Assembly: GCF_902459765.1 (NCBI RefSeq)
Contig: NZ_CABPSP010000002.1
Coordinates: 186,001 to 250,000, forward strand
From: Pandoraea anapnoica
Lineage (GTDB): Bacteria; Pseudomonadota; Gammaproteobacteria; Burkholderiales; Burkholderiaceae
Length of the DNA stretch: 64,000 nucleotides
Direction: 5' to 3'
Every line of letters begins with the position of its first letter. Position 1 is the first letter of the stretch. The notes beneath the pieces were generated by a model. That model did no database searches. It saw nothing but the letters and a program-made list of their open reading frames with translations, and had not been told where the DNA came from. The translations under genes were made by a program, and so were the position numbers. Below, piece after piece: positions 1-8,493 of the stretch.

Positions 1-659
<659 letters not shown>

Positions 660-676
<17 letters not shown>

Positions 677-1412
677 TTTTGCCGTACCTCGTTTCCAGAT
701 GTTGAACAAATGCCGACAGCACCAGTGTGATCACCCAATAGATGAGCGAAATCGTCAGATACGGCTCCCAGTAGCGCGCGTAGGCACCCGACACCGTGCG
801 TGCGGCGTACGCCAGTTCGGCCAGACCAATGGCCGACGCGAGCGACGAGTCCTTCACGATGGCAATGGCGTTGTTGCCCAGCGGCGGCAGCATGCGGCGG
901 AACGCCTGCGGCAGCACCACGCGGCGCAGCGTCTGCATGTACGTCATGCCGAGCGAACGGGCCGCTTCGGCTTGGCCGCGGTCGATCGACTGAATACCGG
1001 CGCGGAAGATTTCCGACACGTAGGCACCGGCGTTCAGCGAGATCGCCAGCACGGCCGACATGAACGCACCGTACTGTGAACGAATTTCGCGGGCGAAATC
1101 ACCGCTCACGAGCAAGCCACCCGACGGGTTGATCAGCAACGGCATCAACGCGAAGTGGATCAGCAGGATCTGCACGAACAGCGGCGTGCCGCGGAAGAAG
1201 CTGACGTAGAAGCGCACGGGGAATTGCACCGCGTAGCGCAGGAAATACTTATAGAAGCCGTGACGCGCTTCGGCCAGACGGCCAACGCCAAGCACGAGCC
1301 CAAGTAACGTGCCGGCGATCACACAGATCACCGTGCACTTGAGCGTCATCAGCGTGCCCTCGACGAACAGAGGCATGTATTCGCTGATGATGTTCCACTG
1401 GAACCCACCCAT
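660..1412 (-). CDS. Polar amino acid ABC transporter permease
   Basis: Inner-membrane permease of the same importer, HisM/GlnP family (250 aa, normal length). Several hydrophobic helices are evident. The cytoplasmic EAA loop that docks the ATPase is seen as [20 protein letters not shown], followed by [18 protein letters not shown], which is typical of polar amino-acid permeases. It starts at ATG 1412, 152 bases after the binding-protein gene, and its end overlaps the ATPase gene. Only one permease gene is present, so the channel is probably a homodimer. The operon order on the minus strand is binding protein, permease, ATPase. Confidence 0.94.
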
Positions 1413-1564
1413 GAAGCACCTTTCTCACAAAATGAAACGGACCGGTCCGACCGGCGGAAAAACGCTCGCGGCCCGGGGGTTGACGTCGGTAGTTGACGAT
1501 CAGCTCACGGGCCGCGAGTGGCCAGAATCTCTGGCGCGCGTGGCGCGAATCTTACACGCGTTGA
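1413..1564. repeat. Intercistronic spacer with perfect 12-bp palindrome
   Basis: The 152-base gap between the binding-protein and permease genes holds the perfect palindrome CGGACCGGTCCG at 1438-1449 followed by more GC-rich sequence. A hairpin here could stabilise the upstream binding-protein message and lower downstream expression, as is common in binding-protein operons. That role is inferred. Confidence 0.4.
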
Positions 1565-2344
1565 TTACTGTTGCGGGAGGGTCGGTACGTCGGCGTCGAA
1601 CCACTGCTTGTAGATCTTGGCGTAGGTGCCGTCAGCCACGATCTTTTTCAGACCGGTATTGATCTTGTCGAGCGCGACCTTGTTGCCCTTCTTCACGGCG
1701 ATACCGAAGTACTGGCGCTTGAACTTGTTGTCGTAGACGAGCTTGAACGGCTTTTCCGGATGGCTCTTGATGTAGAACTTGATCACGCCGACGTCGCCCA
1801 CGGCGGCGTCCACGCCCCCGCGATACAGCTCTTCGAGCATGAGCGGCGTGTTGTCGAAGCGACGGATGGCGGTGCTGGCCTTGCCCAGCTCTTCCGAGAC
1901 GGCGATGTCGCCTGTGCTCGAATTGACCACACCGACTTGCAGCTTCTTCAGGTCAGCCAGACCGGCGACCTTCGCGCCCGGCGAGGTGATGATGACCTGA
2001 TCGGCCGGGAAGTACGGGGCCGAGAAGTCGACCATTTCACGACGCTTGTCGGTAATGGTGATGCCGGAAATGATGATGTCGCGGTCGCCCTGATCGAGCG
2101 TGGCGAAGATGCCTTCCCACGGGGTGCTGACCAGCTTGGTGTTGAAACCGCCAGCCTTGCCAATGGCCTTGATGATGTCGATATCGAAGCCGACCAGTTC
2201 CTTTTGCGGCGTTTCGAACTCGAACGGACGATACGTGCCGCCTGCGCCCACGGTGTAGGTCGGATCGGCGGCCTGCGCTGCCGGCAGCGCGGCAAAGGTC
2301 GTCAGAATACAGGCGGCGGCCAGCACCAGGCGCTTCGTCAACAT
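1565..2344 (-). CDS. Amino acid ABC transporter substrate-binding protein
   Basis: Periplasmic solute-binding protein, bacterial family 3 (SBP_bac_3), 259 aa. The start ATG at 2344 was chosen over an upstream ATG at 2422 because it is preceded by AAGGAAATCAAT and begins a clear Sec signal peptide (MLTKRLVLAAACILTTFAAL, cleavage after AQA near residue 25). The mature part has the family hallmarks GTYRPFEF, FDIDIIKAIGK, GDRDIIISGITIT and the lobe-crossing RREMVDFSAPYF. The C-terminal YKQWF is also typical. First gene of the importer operon. The ligand is probably a polar or basic amino acid, but the sequence alone does not settle it. Confidence 0.93.
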   Translation of the reverse strand: MLTKRLVLAAACILTTFAALPAAQAADPTYTVGAGGTYRPFEFETPQKELVGFDIDIIKAIGKAGGFNTKLVSTPWEGIFATLDQGDRDIIISGITITDKRREMVDFSAPYFPADQVIITSPGAKVAGLADLKKLQVGVVNSSTGDIAVSEELGKASTAIRRFDNTPLMLEELYRGGVDAAVGDVGVIKFYIKSHPEKPFKLVYDNKFKRQYFGIAVKKGNKVALDKINTGLKKIVADGTYAKIYKQWFDADVPTLPQQ

Positions 2345-2404
2345 ATTGATTTCCTTGGCGAGAATTCTTGAAAGAGCGCAATGATACTCCTCGGCGCCCC
2401 TGAA

Positions 2405-2430
2405 ACGAAAAAAACCCGCCAAAGCGGGTT
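2405..2430 (-). terminator. Rho-independent terminator of acetolactate synthase gene
   Basis: Stem AACCCGC/GCGGGTT (2413-2419 with 2424-2430), loop CAAA, followed on the minus strand by a run of T. It lies between the stop of the acetolactate synthase gene (2482) and the start of the binding protein (2344), so the ABC operon should have its own promoter. Confidence 0.85.
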
Positions 2431-2481
2431 CTCTCGTTGCGATCTCGCGACGTGACGTCAGTTTCTCATCGAATGAGAACC

Positions 2482-4314
2482 TCAGAATGCGCCCGCAGCA
2501 ATCGGCCCGGCGGCCTGCCCCGGCCCGAAGACGACGTCGCGGTATGTTTTGCCCGCCGGAATCATCGGGTAGACGTCGTCCTCGCGAGCGACCAGCACGT
2601 CGAGCAAATACGGCTCACTCGGGTCCGCGAGCATGCGTGCCAGTGCGGCAGGCAGCTCTTCGGCACGGGTGACGCGCGCGCCTGACACGCCGTATCCGGC
2701 GGCAATCGTCACGAAATCCGGGTACGGACGGCCGTCGTCTGCGCCATCGGGCACGTTCGGGTCGACCAGCGACGACGCCACCCGGTTGCGCGCATAGATC
2801 ATGTCCTGCCACTGCCGCACCATGCCCAGCCACTGGTTGTTGATGACCAGCACCTTGACGCCGAGGCCGTAACGACGGCAAGTGGACAGCTCGTTGACGG
2901 ACATGTTCAGGCTGCCGTCGCCATCGATATCGATCACCGGCACGTTCGGCAATGCGACCTTCGCGCCGATGGCCGCCGGCAAACCGAAGCCCATCGTGCC
3001 GAATCCGGCGCTCGACAGGAACGTGCGCGGCTCGCGCAAACGCAGGTGCTGCATGGCCCACATCTGGTGCTGCCCCACGCCCGTCGTGACCACCGCTTCC
3101 GGCGGCAGCATCGCCGCCAGCGCGGCGATCACGTCCACACCGGTCAGCACACCGGCGTCCTTGCCCGCATCCGCCACGCCTGCCGTCTGCGGCGCACGCA
3201 GCGGATGCGCGTTGCGACGCTCGCGAAGATACGTATGCCACGCGGGCACGTCGCGCCGTTTGGCGTGCGCCAGCAGACCAGCGAACGCGTCGCGCAGATC
3301 CGCGTGCACCCCCAGCGTGACCGGCTTGTTCTTGCCGATCTCGGCGGCATCCACGTCGATATGGACAATCTTCGCGTGACGTGCGAACGAAGCGGGATCA
3401 CCGATCACCCGGTCGTCGAAACGCACGCCGAGTGCCAGCACGAGATCGGCTTCGTTGACCGCGACGTTTGCTGCATACGCGCCGTGCATACCCAGCGGAC
3501 CGAGCAACAGAGGATGGTCGTCGGGCACCGCACCAAGTCCCATCATCGTGAGCGCGACCGGGCAGTCGAGCGCTTCGGCCAGCGCGACCAGTTGCGCGCT
3601 CGTCCCCGACGCGATCACCCCGCCACCGGCGTAAAGCACCGGCCGCTCGCTCTGCGCGAGCAATGCAGCGATGCGTTGCGCCGTCTCGTCGCTCATGCCC
3701 GCAGGCACGGCGGACGTAAAGCGCTTGTCCGTCGGCTGTTCGGGACGTGCCTGCTGAATGTCCTTCGGAAAGTCGAGCAAGACCGGGCCGGGACGGCCGG
3801 CGAGCGCACACGCCGCCGCTTCGCGCAGGGCAGCCGGGATATCCCGCGCTTCGCGCACCTGACGCGCGAGCTTCGTGACGGGCTTGGTGATGGCGACGAT
3901 ATCGACTTCCTGGAAGGCGTTCTTGCCCAGCCAGTGCGTGGCGACATTGCCGGTGATGGCCAGGATCGGCACCGAATCGCTGGCGGCATCGGCGATGCCC
4001 GTCACAAGGTTGGTCGCCCCCGGGCCGGACGTCGCCAGGCAGACGCCCAACTTGCCGGTCGCGCGCGCATAGCCTTGCGCCCCAAAGACAGAGCCCTGCT
4101 CATGCTCCGTACGCACCAGCGTGATCGATACGCGCGAGAGCGCATCGAGCATTTCGAGGTTGGCCCCGCCCGGGTAGCAGAACACCGTGTCAATGCCGAT
4201 GTCGACCAGCGTGCGCGCAATCAGGTCTGCGCCTTTGGCAGACAGCGGAGCAACAGGCTGGGCGACGGCACCGGTCGCGGTTTCGGCAGCGGGCAAAGTC
4301 AAATCGAGTTTCAT
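2482..4314 (-). CDS. ilvB: Acetolactate synthase large subunit (thiamine diphosphate-dependent)
   Basis: Condenses two pyruvates, or pyruvate and 2-oxobutyrate, in branched-chain amino-acid synthesis or pyruvate overflow. 610 aa from the ATG at 4314 (AGGA about 11 bases upstream); an ATG 20 codons earlier lacks support. Three domains are visible: the N-terminal ThDP half with VFCYPGGANLEMLDAL and catalytic Glu in RTEHEQGS (E72), a central domain, and the C-terminal ThDP fold with GDGSLNMSVNEL and NNQWLGMVRQWQ. The ending PMIPAGKTYRDVV matches anabolic AHAS enzymes. No small regulatory subunit (ilvN) is adjacent, unlike the usual ilvBN order, so this is a stand-alone paralogue. It diverges from an Lrp-type regulator that likely controls it. 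Confidence 0.88.
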   Translation of the reverse strand: MKLDLTLPAAETATGAVAQPVAPLSAKGADLIARTLVDIGIDTVFCYPGGANLEMLDALSRVSITLVRTEHEQGSVFGAQGYARATGKLGVCLATSGPGATNLVTGIADAASDSVPILAITGNVATHWLGKNAFQEVDIVAITKPVTKLARQVREARDIPAALREAAACALAGRPGPVLLDFPKDIQQARPEQPTDKRFTSAVPAGMSDETAQRIAALLAQSERPVLYAGGGVIASGTSAQLVALAEALDCPVALTMMGLGAVPDDHPLLLGPLGMHGAYAANVAVNEADLVLALGVRFDDRVIGDPASFARHAKIVHIDVDAAEIGKNKPVTLGVHADLRDAFAGLLAHAKRRDVPAWHTYLRERRNAHPLRAPQTAGVADAGKDAGVLTGVDVIAALAAMLPPEAVVTTGVGQHQMWAMQHLRLREPRTFLSSAGFGTMGFGLPAAIGAKVALPNVPVIDIDGDGSLNMSVNELSTCRRYGLGVKVLVINNQWLGMVRQWQDMIYARNRVASSLVDPNVPDGADDGRPYPDFVTIAAGYGVSGARVTRAEELPAALARMLADPSEPYLLDVLVAREDDVYPMIPAGKTYRDVVFGPGQAAGPIAAGAF

Positions 4315-4486
4315 GGGTACGTGTTTTCCTGCTGATTCAGTCGAACGGGAGGGGATTGTTGCGGCGAATATCACTAATAGGTGTGAAGTTTACGGGGTTC
4401 GAGCGGTAAATGCTTCGCGTATCGTTGACAAAAATCCATCAATTTCACATGATTCATTCAAATTTACCAATACATAGGAATAAATC
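4315..4486. promoter_or_regulatory. Divergent control region, acetolactate synthase / Lrp regulator
   Basis: A 172-base region clearly richer in A and T than its surroundings, with stretches such as TTCATTCAAATTTACC (about 4451-4466) next to the regulator start. It must hold promoters for both divergent genes. AT-rich, degenerate sites are typical of Lrp/AsnC proteins, so binding by the adjacent regulator is likely but not shown. Confidence 0.45.
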
Positions 4487-4993
4487 ATGCAAATTGACGA
4501 ATTCGATGAAAAAATCCTCGCAATTCTGCAGGAAGACGCCTCGCTTTCCGCCGCACAGATCGGCGAGCGCATCGGTCTTTCGCAATCGCAATGCTGGCGA
4601 CGCATCGACCGGCTCGATGCCGAGGGCGTGATTGAGCGGCGCGTGGCGCTGGTCGACCGCAAGAAGGTCGGGCTGAACGTCATGTTGTTTGCCCACGTAA
4701 AACTCGCGGGACACAACCGCAACGCGCTGCCCGAATTCTCCAGGGCGATTCAGGACTTTCCCGAGGTCCTGGAATGCCACGTACTCATGGGCAACGTCGA
4801 CTTTCTGCTTCGCATCGTCACGCGAGATGTCGACGCCTACGAGCGCTTCTTCTTCGAGCGGCTGTCACAACTGCCGATGGTGCAGGAAGTGAACTCGATG
4901 ATTGCGCTCTCGCAGATCAAGTCCACCACAGTGTTGCCCATCGGCAGTGGCCAGCCCGGCGCGCATGGCAACGCGCCCTCCGGCAATTCATGA
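4487..4993 (+). CDS. Lrp/AsnC family transcriptional regulator
   Basis: DNA-binding feast/famine regulator, 168 aa. The N-terminal winged helix-turn-helix covers about residues 1-60 (DEKILAILQEDASLSAAQIG and GLSQSQCWRRIDRLDAEG), and the C-terminal RAM ligand-binding domain covers about 70-150. The opening QIDEFDEKIL is typical of the family. It is transcribed away from the acetolactate synthase gene, the standard arrangement for an Lrp-type local regulator responding to an amino acid. The final 15 residues are a Gly/Pro/Ser-rich tail. Effector unknown; global Lrp is less likely given the divergent pairing. Confidence 0.9.
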   Translation: MQIDEFDEKILAILQEDASLSAAQIGERIGLSQSQCWRRIDRLDAEGVIERRVALVDRKKVGLNVMLFAHVKLAGHNRNALPEFSRAIQDFPEVLECHVLMGNVDFLLRIVTRDVDAYERFFFERLSQLPMVQEVNSMIALSQIKSTTVLPIGSGQPGAHGNAPSGNS

Positions 4994-5196
4994 CGCAGTG
5001 CTGACAGAGTCATGTCACAGAACCGACCGTAAACTGTCGGCTGTTCGTTAAACATCAGGCACCCTTTGATCGTCCTGATAAACAACGCGCGGTTCGCCAC
5101 CTCACGGGGTGCAAAAGCCCTCGTCAACGACGCGGAGTACGTTGGACAGCGCCCCCGCAAGCCTCTATCCTTAAGCATCCACTTCGGGAGCCTTGC

Positions 5197-5751
5197 ATGA
5201 AACGTTGGTTAGGAATGACCGCCGCTGCAGCGATTGTCGGTGTCACGGCCTGGTGCATGATCCCCGCCCATGCGGCATTGCAGAACGGCGCATCGGCGCC
5301 GGACTTCAAGGCGCAAGCCTCGCTCGGCGGCAAAGTCTTCACGTTCTCGCTCGCGGACGCGCTCAAACAGGGCCCCGTCGTGCTGTACTTCTACCCCGCT
5401 GCATTCACCACCGGATGCACGATCGAAGCGCATGACTTTGCCGAAGCGACCGACAAGTTCAAGGAGATGGGCGCGACGGTGATCGGCGTTTCGCACGACA
5501 ACATCGACACGCTCAACAAGTTCTCCGTGTCCGAGTGCCGCAGCAAGTTTGCCGTGGCGGCCGACACCGATCAGAAGATCATGAAGGCGTACGACGCCGT
5601 CCTCGCCCTCAAACCGAACATCGCCAATCGCATCTCCTACGTCATCGCGCCCGATGGAAAGGTGATCTACAGCTACGTCAGCATGGATCCGGACAAGCAC
5701 GTCCAGAACACGATGGATGCAGTTCGCAAGTGGCATGAGATGCATCACTGA
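5197..5751 (+). CDS. Exported peroxiredoxin (AhpC/TSA, BCP-like)
   Basis: Thiol peroxidase that reduces hydrogen peroxide and organic peroxides. 184 aa with an N-terminal signal peptide (MKRWLGMTAAAAIVGVTAWC, cleavage after AHA near residue 26), so it acts in the periplasm. The thioredoxin fold carries the peroxidatic cysteine in FYPAAFTTGCTIE (C74) with the conserved Pro and Thr before it. A second cysteine, C114 in SVSECRSKF, could be the resolving partner of an atypical 2-Cys enzyme. Most BCP enzymes are cytoplasmic, so the signal peptide is the notable feature. GGGAGCCTTGC precedes the ATG. It stands 44 bases before the hemolysin III gene. Confidence 0.88.
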   Translation: MKRWLGMTAAAAIVGVTAWCMIPAHAALQNGASAPDFKAQASLGGKVFTFSLADALKQGPVVLYFYPAAFTTGCTIEAHDFAEATDKFKEMGATVIGVSHDNIDTLNKFSVSECRSKFAVAADTDQKIMKAYDAVLALKPNIANRISYVIAPDGKVIYSYVSMDPDKHVQNTMDAVRKWHEMHH

Positions 5752-5795
5752 AGGCATCGCACAGACATCACTGACGACTCCCCGATGAGGATGGC

Positions 5796-6461
5796 ATGAC
5801 CACGGCTACACCGACGGCGAGGACCATCGCCCGCGCACAGACCCGCAGCGAAGAACTCGCCAACAGCCTCAGCCACGGCCTCGCCTGTCTGGCCGCGCTC
5901 GCAGCGATCCCGTTTCTCTTCACCGCCGTACGCCCACCTCTGCCGAGCACCGTGCAGCAGATCGGCATCGGCGTGTTCGCCGTCACGATGGTCGTGGTCT
6001 ATCTGGCATCCGCGCTGTACCACGGGCTGCCGGACGGACGAGCGAAGCGCGTGTTCATGCGCGTCGACCATTGCGCCATCTTTCTCTTCATTGCAGGCAC
6101 TTACACACCCTTCACCGTCAAGATCCTGCACGATCCGTGGGGCTGGCCTCTGCTCACCGGCGTCTGGGCGATGGCGATCGCGGGGCTCGTCGCCAAGTCG
6201 CTCGGGTTGCTCGATCGCCCGCTCGTCTCGACGCTGCTCTACATCGGACTGGGCTGGATGGCGGTCCTGGTCGCCGGGCCGGTGCTGGCCGCCATTCCCG
6301 GCCCCGGCGCAGGATGGCTATATGCCGGTGGCGCCGCCTACACCATCGGGGCGATCTTCTATTCGCTCGACGGACACATCAAATTCGGGCATCTCGTCTG
6401 GCACCTCTTCGCCATCGGCGGCACCGTCTGTCATTACCTCGCCGTCTGGCGCTACATCTGA
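5796..6461 (+). CDS. Hemolysin III family (TrhA/YqfA-type) membrane protein
   Basis: Seven-helix inner-membrane protein of the HlyIII/PAQR superfamily, 221 aa, normal length. Conserved family positions are visible: SLSHGLACL in the first helix, SALYHGLP after helix 2, RVDHCAIFLFIAGTYTPF in helix 3, and HLVWHLFAIGGTVCHY in the last helix. The histidines of these motifs form the metal site of the superfamily. Despite the name, cytolysis is doubtful; related proteins affect membrane lipid homeostasis. Probably cotranscribed with the peroxiredoxin, 44 bases upstream. The exact cellular role is unknown. Confidence 0.88.
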   Translation: MTTATPTARTIARAQTRSEELANSLSHGLACLAALAAIPFLFTAVRPPLPSTVQQIGIGVFAVTMVVVYLASALYHGLPDGRAKRVFMRVDHCAIFLFIAGTYTPFTVKILHDPWGWPLLTGVWAMAIAGLVAKSLGLLDRPLVSTLLYIGLGWMAVLVAGPVLAAIPGPGAGWLYAGGAAYTIGAIFYSLDGHIKFGHLVWHLFAIGGTVCHYLAVWRYI

Positions 6462-6481
6462 CGCTTTCGGATTCTTTCCGA

Positions 6482-8221
6482 TCATCCGTCGTCCCCTCCG
6501 CCCTGCGCAGTGCACCGGCAGTTCGCCAGCCTTTCGGCGAGCCGGTCGCACCGCTCGGTCAACGCCGGATCGCCGAACATGCGGCACGCGCCTCGCATGC
6601 GATGAATGAGACCCTGGGCGGCTTCAAGGTCTTCGCGACGGCGTCTCGCCAAAAGACGACGAAAGCGCGCCAGATCCTTCGCCATTTCATCTCGCATCAT
6701 ACGTCGCGCGTAGGGGTCATCCCTTAGCGCCGACCGCGATTTCGGTGAGCTTTTCTCGTGGCAGAGCGATAGCGTCACCTCCGACGTTGCATCGCTGCCG
6801 ACACTGCACGTCACATCGGGGGCGAGGTCGTCATCGTCCTCCTCCAACGCCGGCCAGCGTACCGCCAGCGTTTGCGATAACCGCTGACGCGAAACCGGCT
6901 TCGTCAGCACACCGTCCAGCCCGGCCTCACGGGCGGCGCGTGCCTCCACCACCGAGCCTGTCACCGCGTACACGACCGGCTCCCGGCGGCCCAGCATCGG
7001 GGCGAGCGCATGCAGCGTCTTCGCGAGCGCCAGACCGCTCACGCCGTCGAGGTGCACGTCGGTCAGCACGACATCGACGTCGAGTGCAATCCATTGCACG
7101 AGCGCGTCCGTCAGATCCTCCGCACTGGCGACATGGCATCCGAGCGACGTCAACTGATCGGCCAGAATCCTTCGATTCATCACATGGTCGTCCACGACAA
7201 GCGCCTGTAACCCGGGGCGCACAGCCACTTCGACGACCTCTCTCTCGGGCCAGGGTGCCGATGCCCCAGGTAACGTTGCACTTCCCTCGGCAGGCGCGTC
7301 GTCCATGGCCTTGGCCGTTTCACCGCCTCCCGGCAAAGCGAATGGCACCGACAATCGGAATCGCGCACCGGACGCGCAAGGCTCGGCACAGAGCGTGCCC
7401 CGCAGACGCCACGTCCACTGGCGCGCCACCCAAAGCCCAAGCCCCGTGCCCTTCACCGACGTTTGCGCGCGGGCGAACGCGGCAAACACCGCGTTTTCCA
7501 TCCCAGCCGGAATGCCCGGCCCCGTGTCCGTGACGCGAATGGTCAGATGCGGAGCGTGGGCAGTGTCATCGCCGTCAGGCAGATCGGCAGAGTCCGCCTC
7601 ATCCGAACCCATCGCCTCGCAGGCCCATGCGACCCTCACCGCGACGCCACCGAACACCGTGTACTTCAACGCGTTATCGATCAGCGTGCGCAATATCTGC
7701 CGCAAACGCGCGCCGTCCCCCCACAAAAAGACGGGCACTGCGTCCGCGATCTCACACGTCAGATCGAGCCCTTTGCGACGCGCCAATTCGGCAAAGGCAT
7801 CGACTTCGGCATCGAGGCTCTGGCGCACCTCGAACACCGCCTCTCGCAGCGGCAACTGCGCAACGTCGTCCTGCCCTAGGTCCAAGACATCGTCTACGGC
7901 CCCGGCGAGTACATCGAGCATGCTTCGCATGTTGCCCAGCCGCTCGCGCGGCGCGGATACGCCCTTCGCCCCGGCGACCTCCCCAGCGTCGTCCCACAGC
8001 GCATCGAGATGCCCCTGTAGCACCTGGAGCGGTGCACGTAACTCGTGCACCAGCGCCATGCGAAACGTGCCGGCGTCTGCCGGGCCGTGTTCGGCAGCAT
8101 TCCTTACGAATCCTTCCGGCAGGCTGTCGCCCTCCGAGGCATACGCCTTCGGATCGGGGCTTGCGGTGTTGGCATGACTTCCATCACTTCTGTTTCGGAA
8201 CTTGAATTTGTCGGGATTCAT
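6482..8221 (-). CDS. Soluble hybrid histidine kinase (HisKA-HATPase-REC-Hpt)
   Basis: Signalling kinase, 579 aa, with no transmembrane segment and no recognisable sensor domain; the first 50 residues are polar and low in complexity. H-box ALVHELRAPLQ carries His59, N-box LIDNALKYT is at 181-188, G-boxes are DTGPGIPAG and GTGLGLWVA (about 232-266). The receiver spans about 338-455 with acid pair D344/D345, phosphoacceptor D388 (VVLTDVH), T421 and K441. A C-terminal Hpt domain has His540 (LIHRMRGACRMFG). All phosphorelay residues are present, so a full His-Asp-His relay is possible, but no DNA-binding response regulator is encoded nearby. It diverges from the chemoreceptor gene. Confidence 0.88.
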   Translation of the reverse strand: MNPDKFKFRNRSDGSHANTASPDPKAYASEGDSLPEGFVRNAAEHGPADAGTFRMALVHELRAPLQVLQGHLDALWDDAGEVAGAKGVSAPRERLGNMRSMLDVLAGAVDDVLDLGQDDVAQLPLREAVFEVRQSLDAEVDAFAELARRKGLDLTCEIADAVPVFLWGDGARLRQILRTLIDNALKYTVFGGVAVRVAWACEAMGSDEADSADLPDGDDTAHAPHLTIRVTDTGPGIPAGMENAVFAAFARAQTSVKGTGLGLWVARQWTWRLRGTLCAEPCASGARFRLSVPFALPGGGETAKAMDDAPAEGSATLPGASAPWPEREVVEVAVRPGLQALVVDDHVMNRRILADQLTSLGCHVASAEDLTDALVQWIALDVDVVLTDVHLDGVSGLALAKTLHALAPMLGRREPVVYAVTGSVVEARAAREAGLDGVLTKPVSRQRLSQTLAVRWPALEEDDDDLAPDVTCSVGSDATSEVTLSLCHEKSSPKSRSALRDDPYARRMMRDEMAKDLARFRRLLARRRREDLEAAQGLIHRMRGACRMFGDPALTERCDRLAERLANCRCTAQGGGDDG

Positions 8222-8379
8222 CGCGTCATTGACGCCGCATCACGATTCACGCGCTTCGGCGTACTGAAGAAAGTGAAACAGCCTTTAAGTCTGGCCGTTT
8301 GCGTGACGCTTGCGACTGCGCAAATTCCGAACTTTTTCCCGCGCAGGCGCACTTTCGGAATCCCCCGAGCCCGAATGGC

Positions 8380-8407
8380 TCAAGTTCTGCTTCTCATATG
8401 CCGATAA
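8380..8407 (+). promoter_or_regulatory. Putative sigma-28 (FliA) flagellar promoter
   Basis: GCCGATAA at 8400-8407 is a perfect match to the FliA -10 element. TCAAGTTC at 8380-8387 resembles the -35 consensus TAAAGTTT. Spacing is 12, one more than the optimum 11. It lies 86 bases upstream of the chemoreceptor ATG, as expected for a class 3 flagellar gene. Confidence 0.65.
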
Positions 8408-8493
8408 TCCCTATGCCCTGTCTTGCACTCACCGATGGACGGGGAGGCCCGCAATCTCCTGGCGCGGCCTGGGCATTCAATCCATCGATCAAT

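Noticed and set aside
4315-4374. Leader peptide or attenuator for acetolactate synthase
   Set aside because: No Leu, Ile or Val codon cluster and no terminator/antiterminator pair are visible upstream of 4314.
8299-8493. 65-codon upstream extension of the chemoreceptor
   Set aside because: It is not hydrophobic or conserved in look, and it contains the putative sigma-28 promoter. The ATG at 8494 directly precedes TM1.
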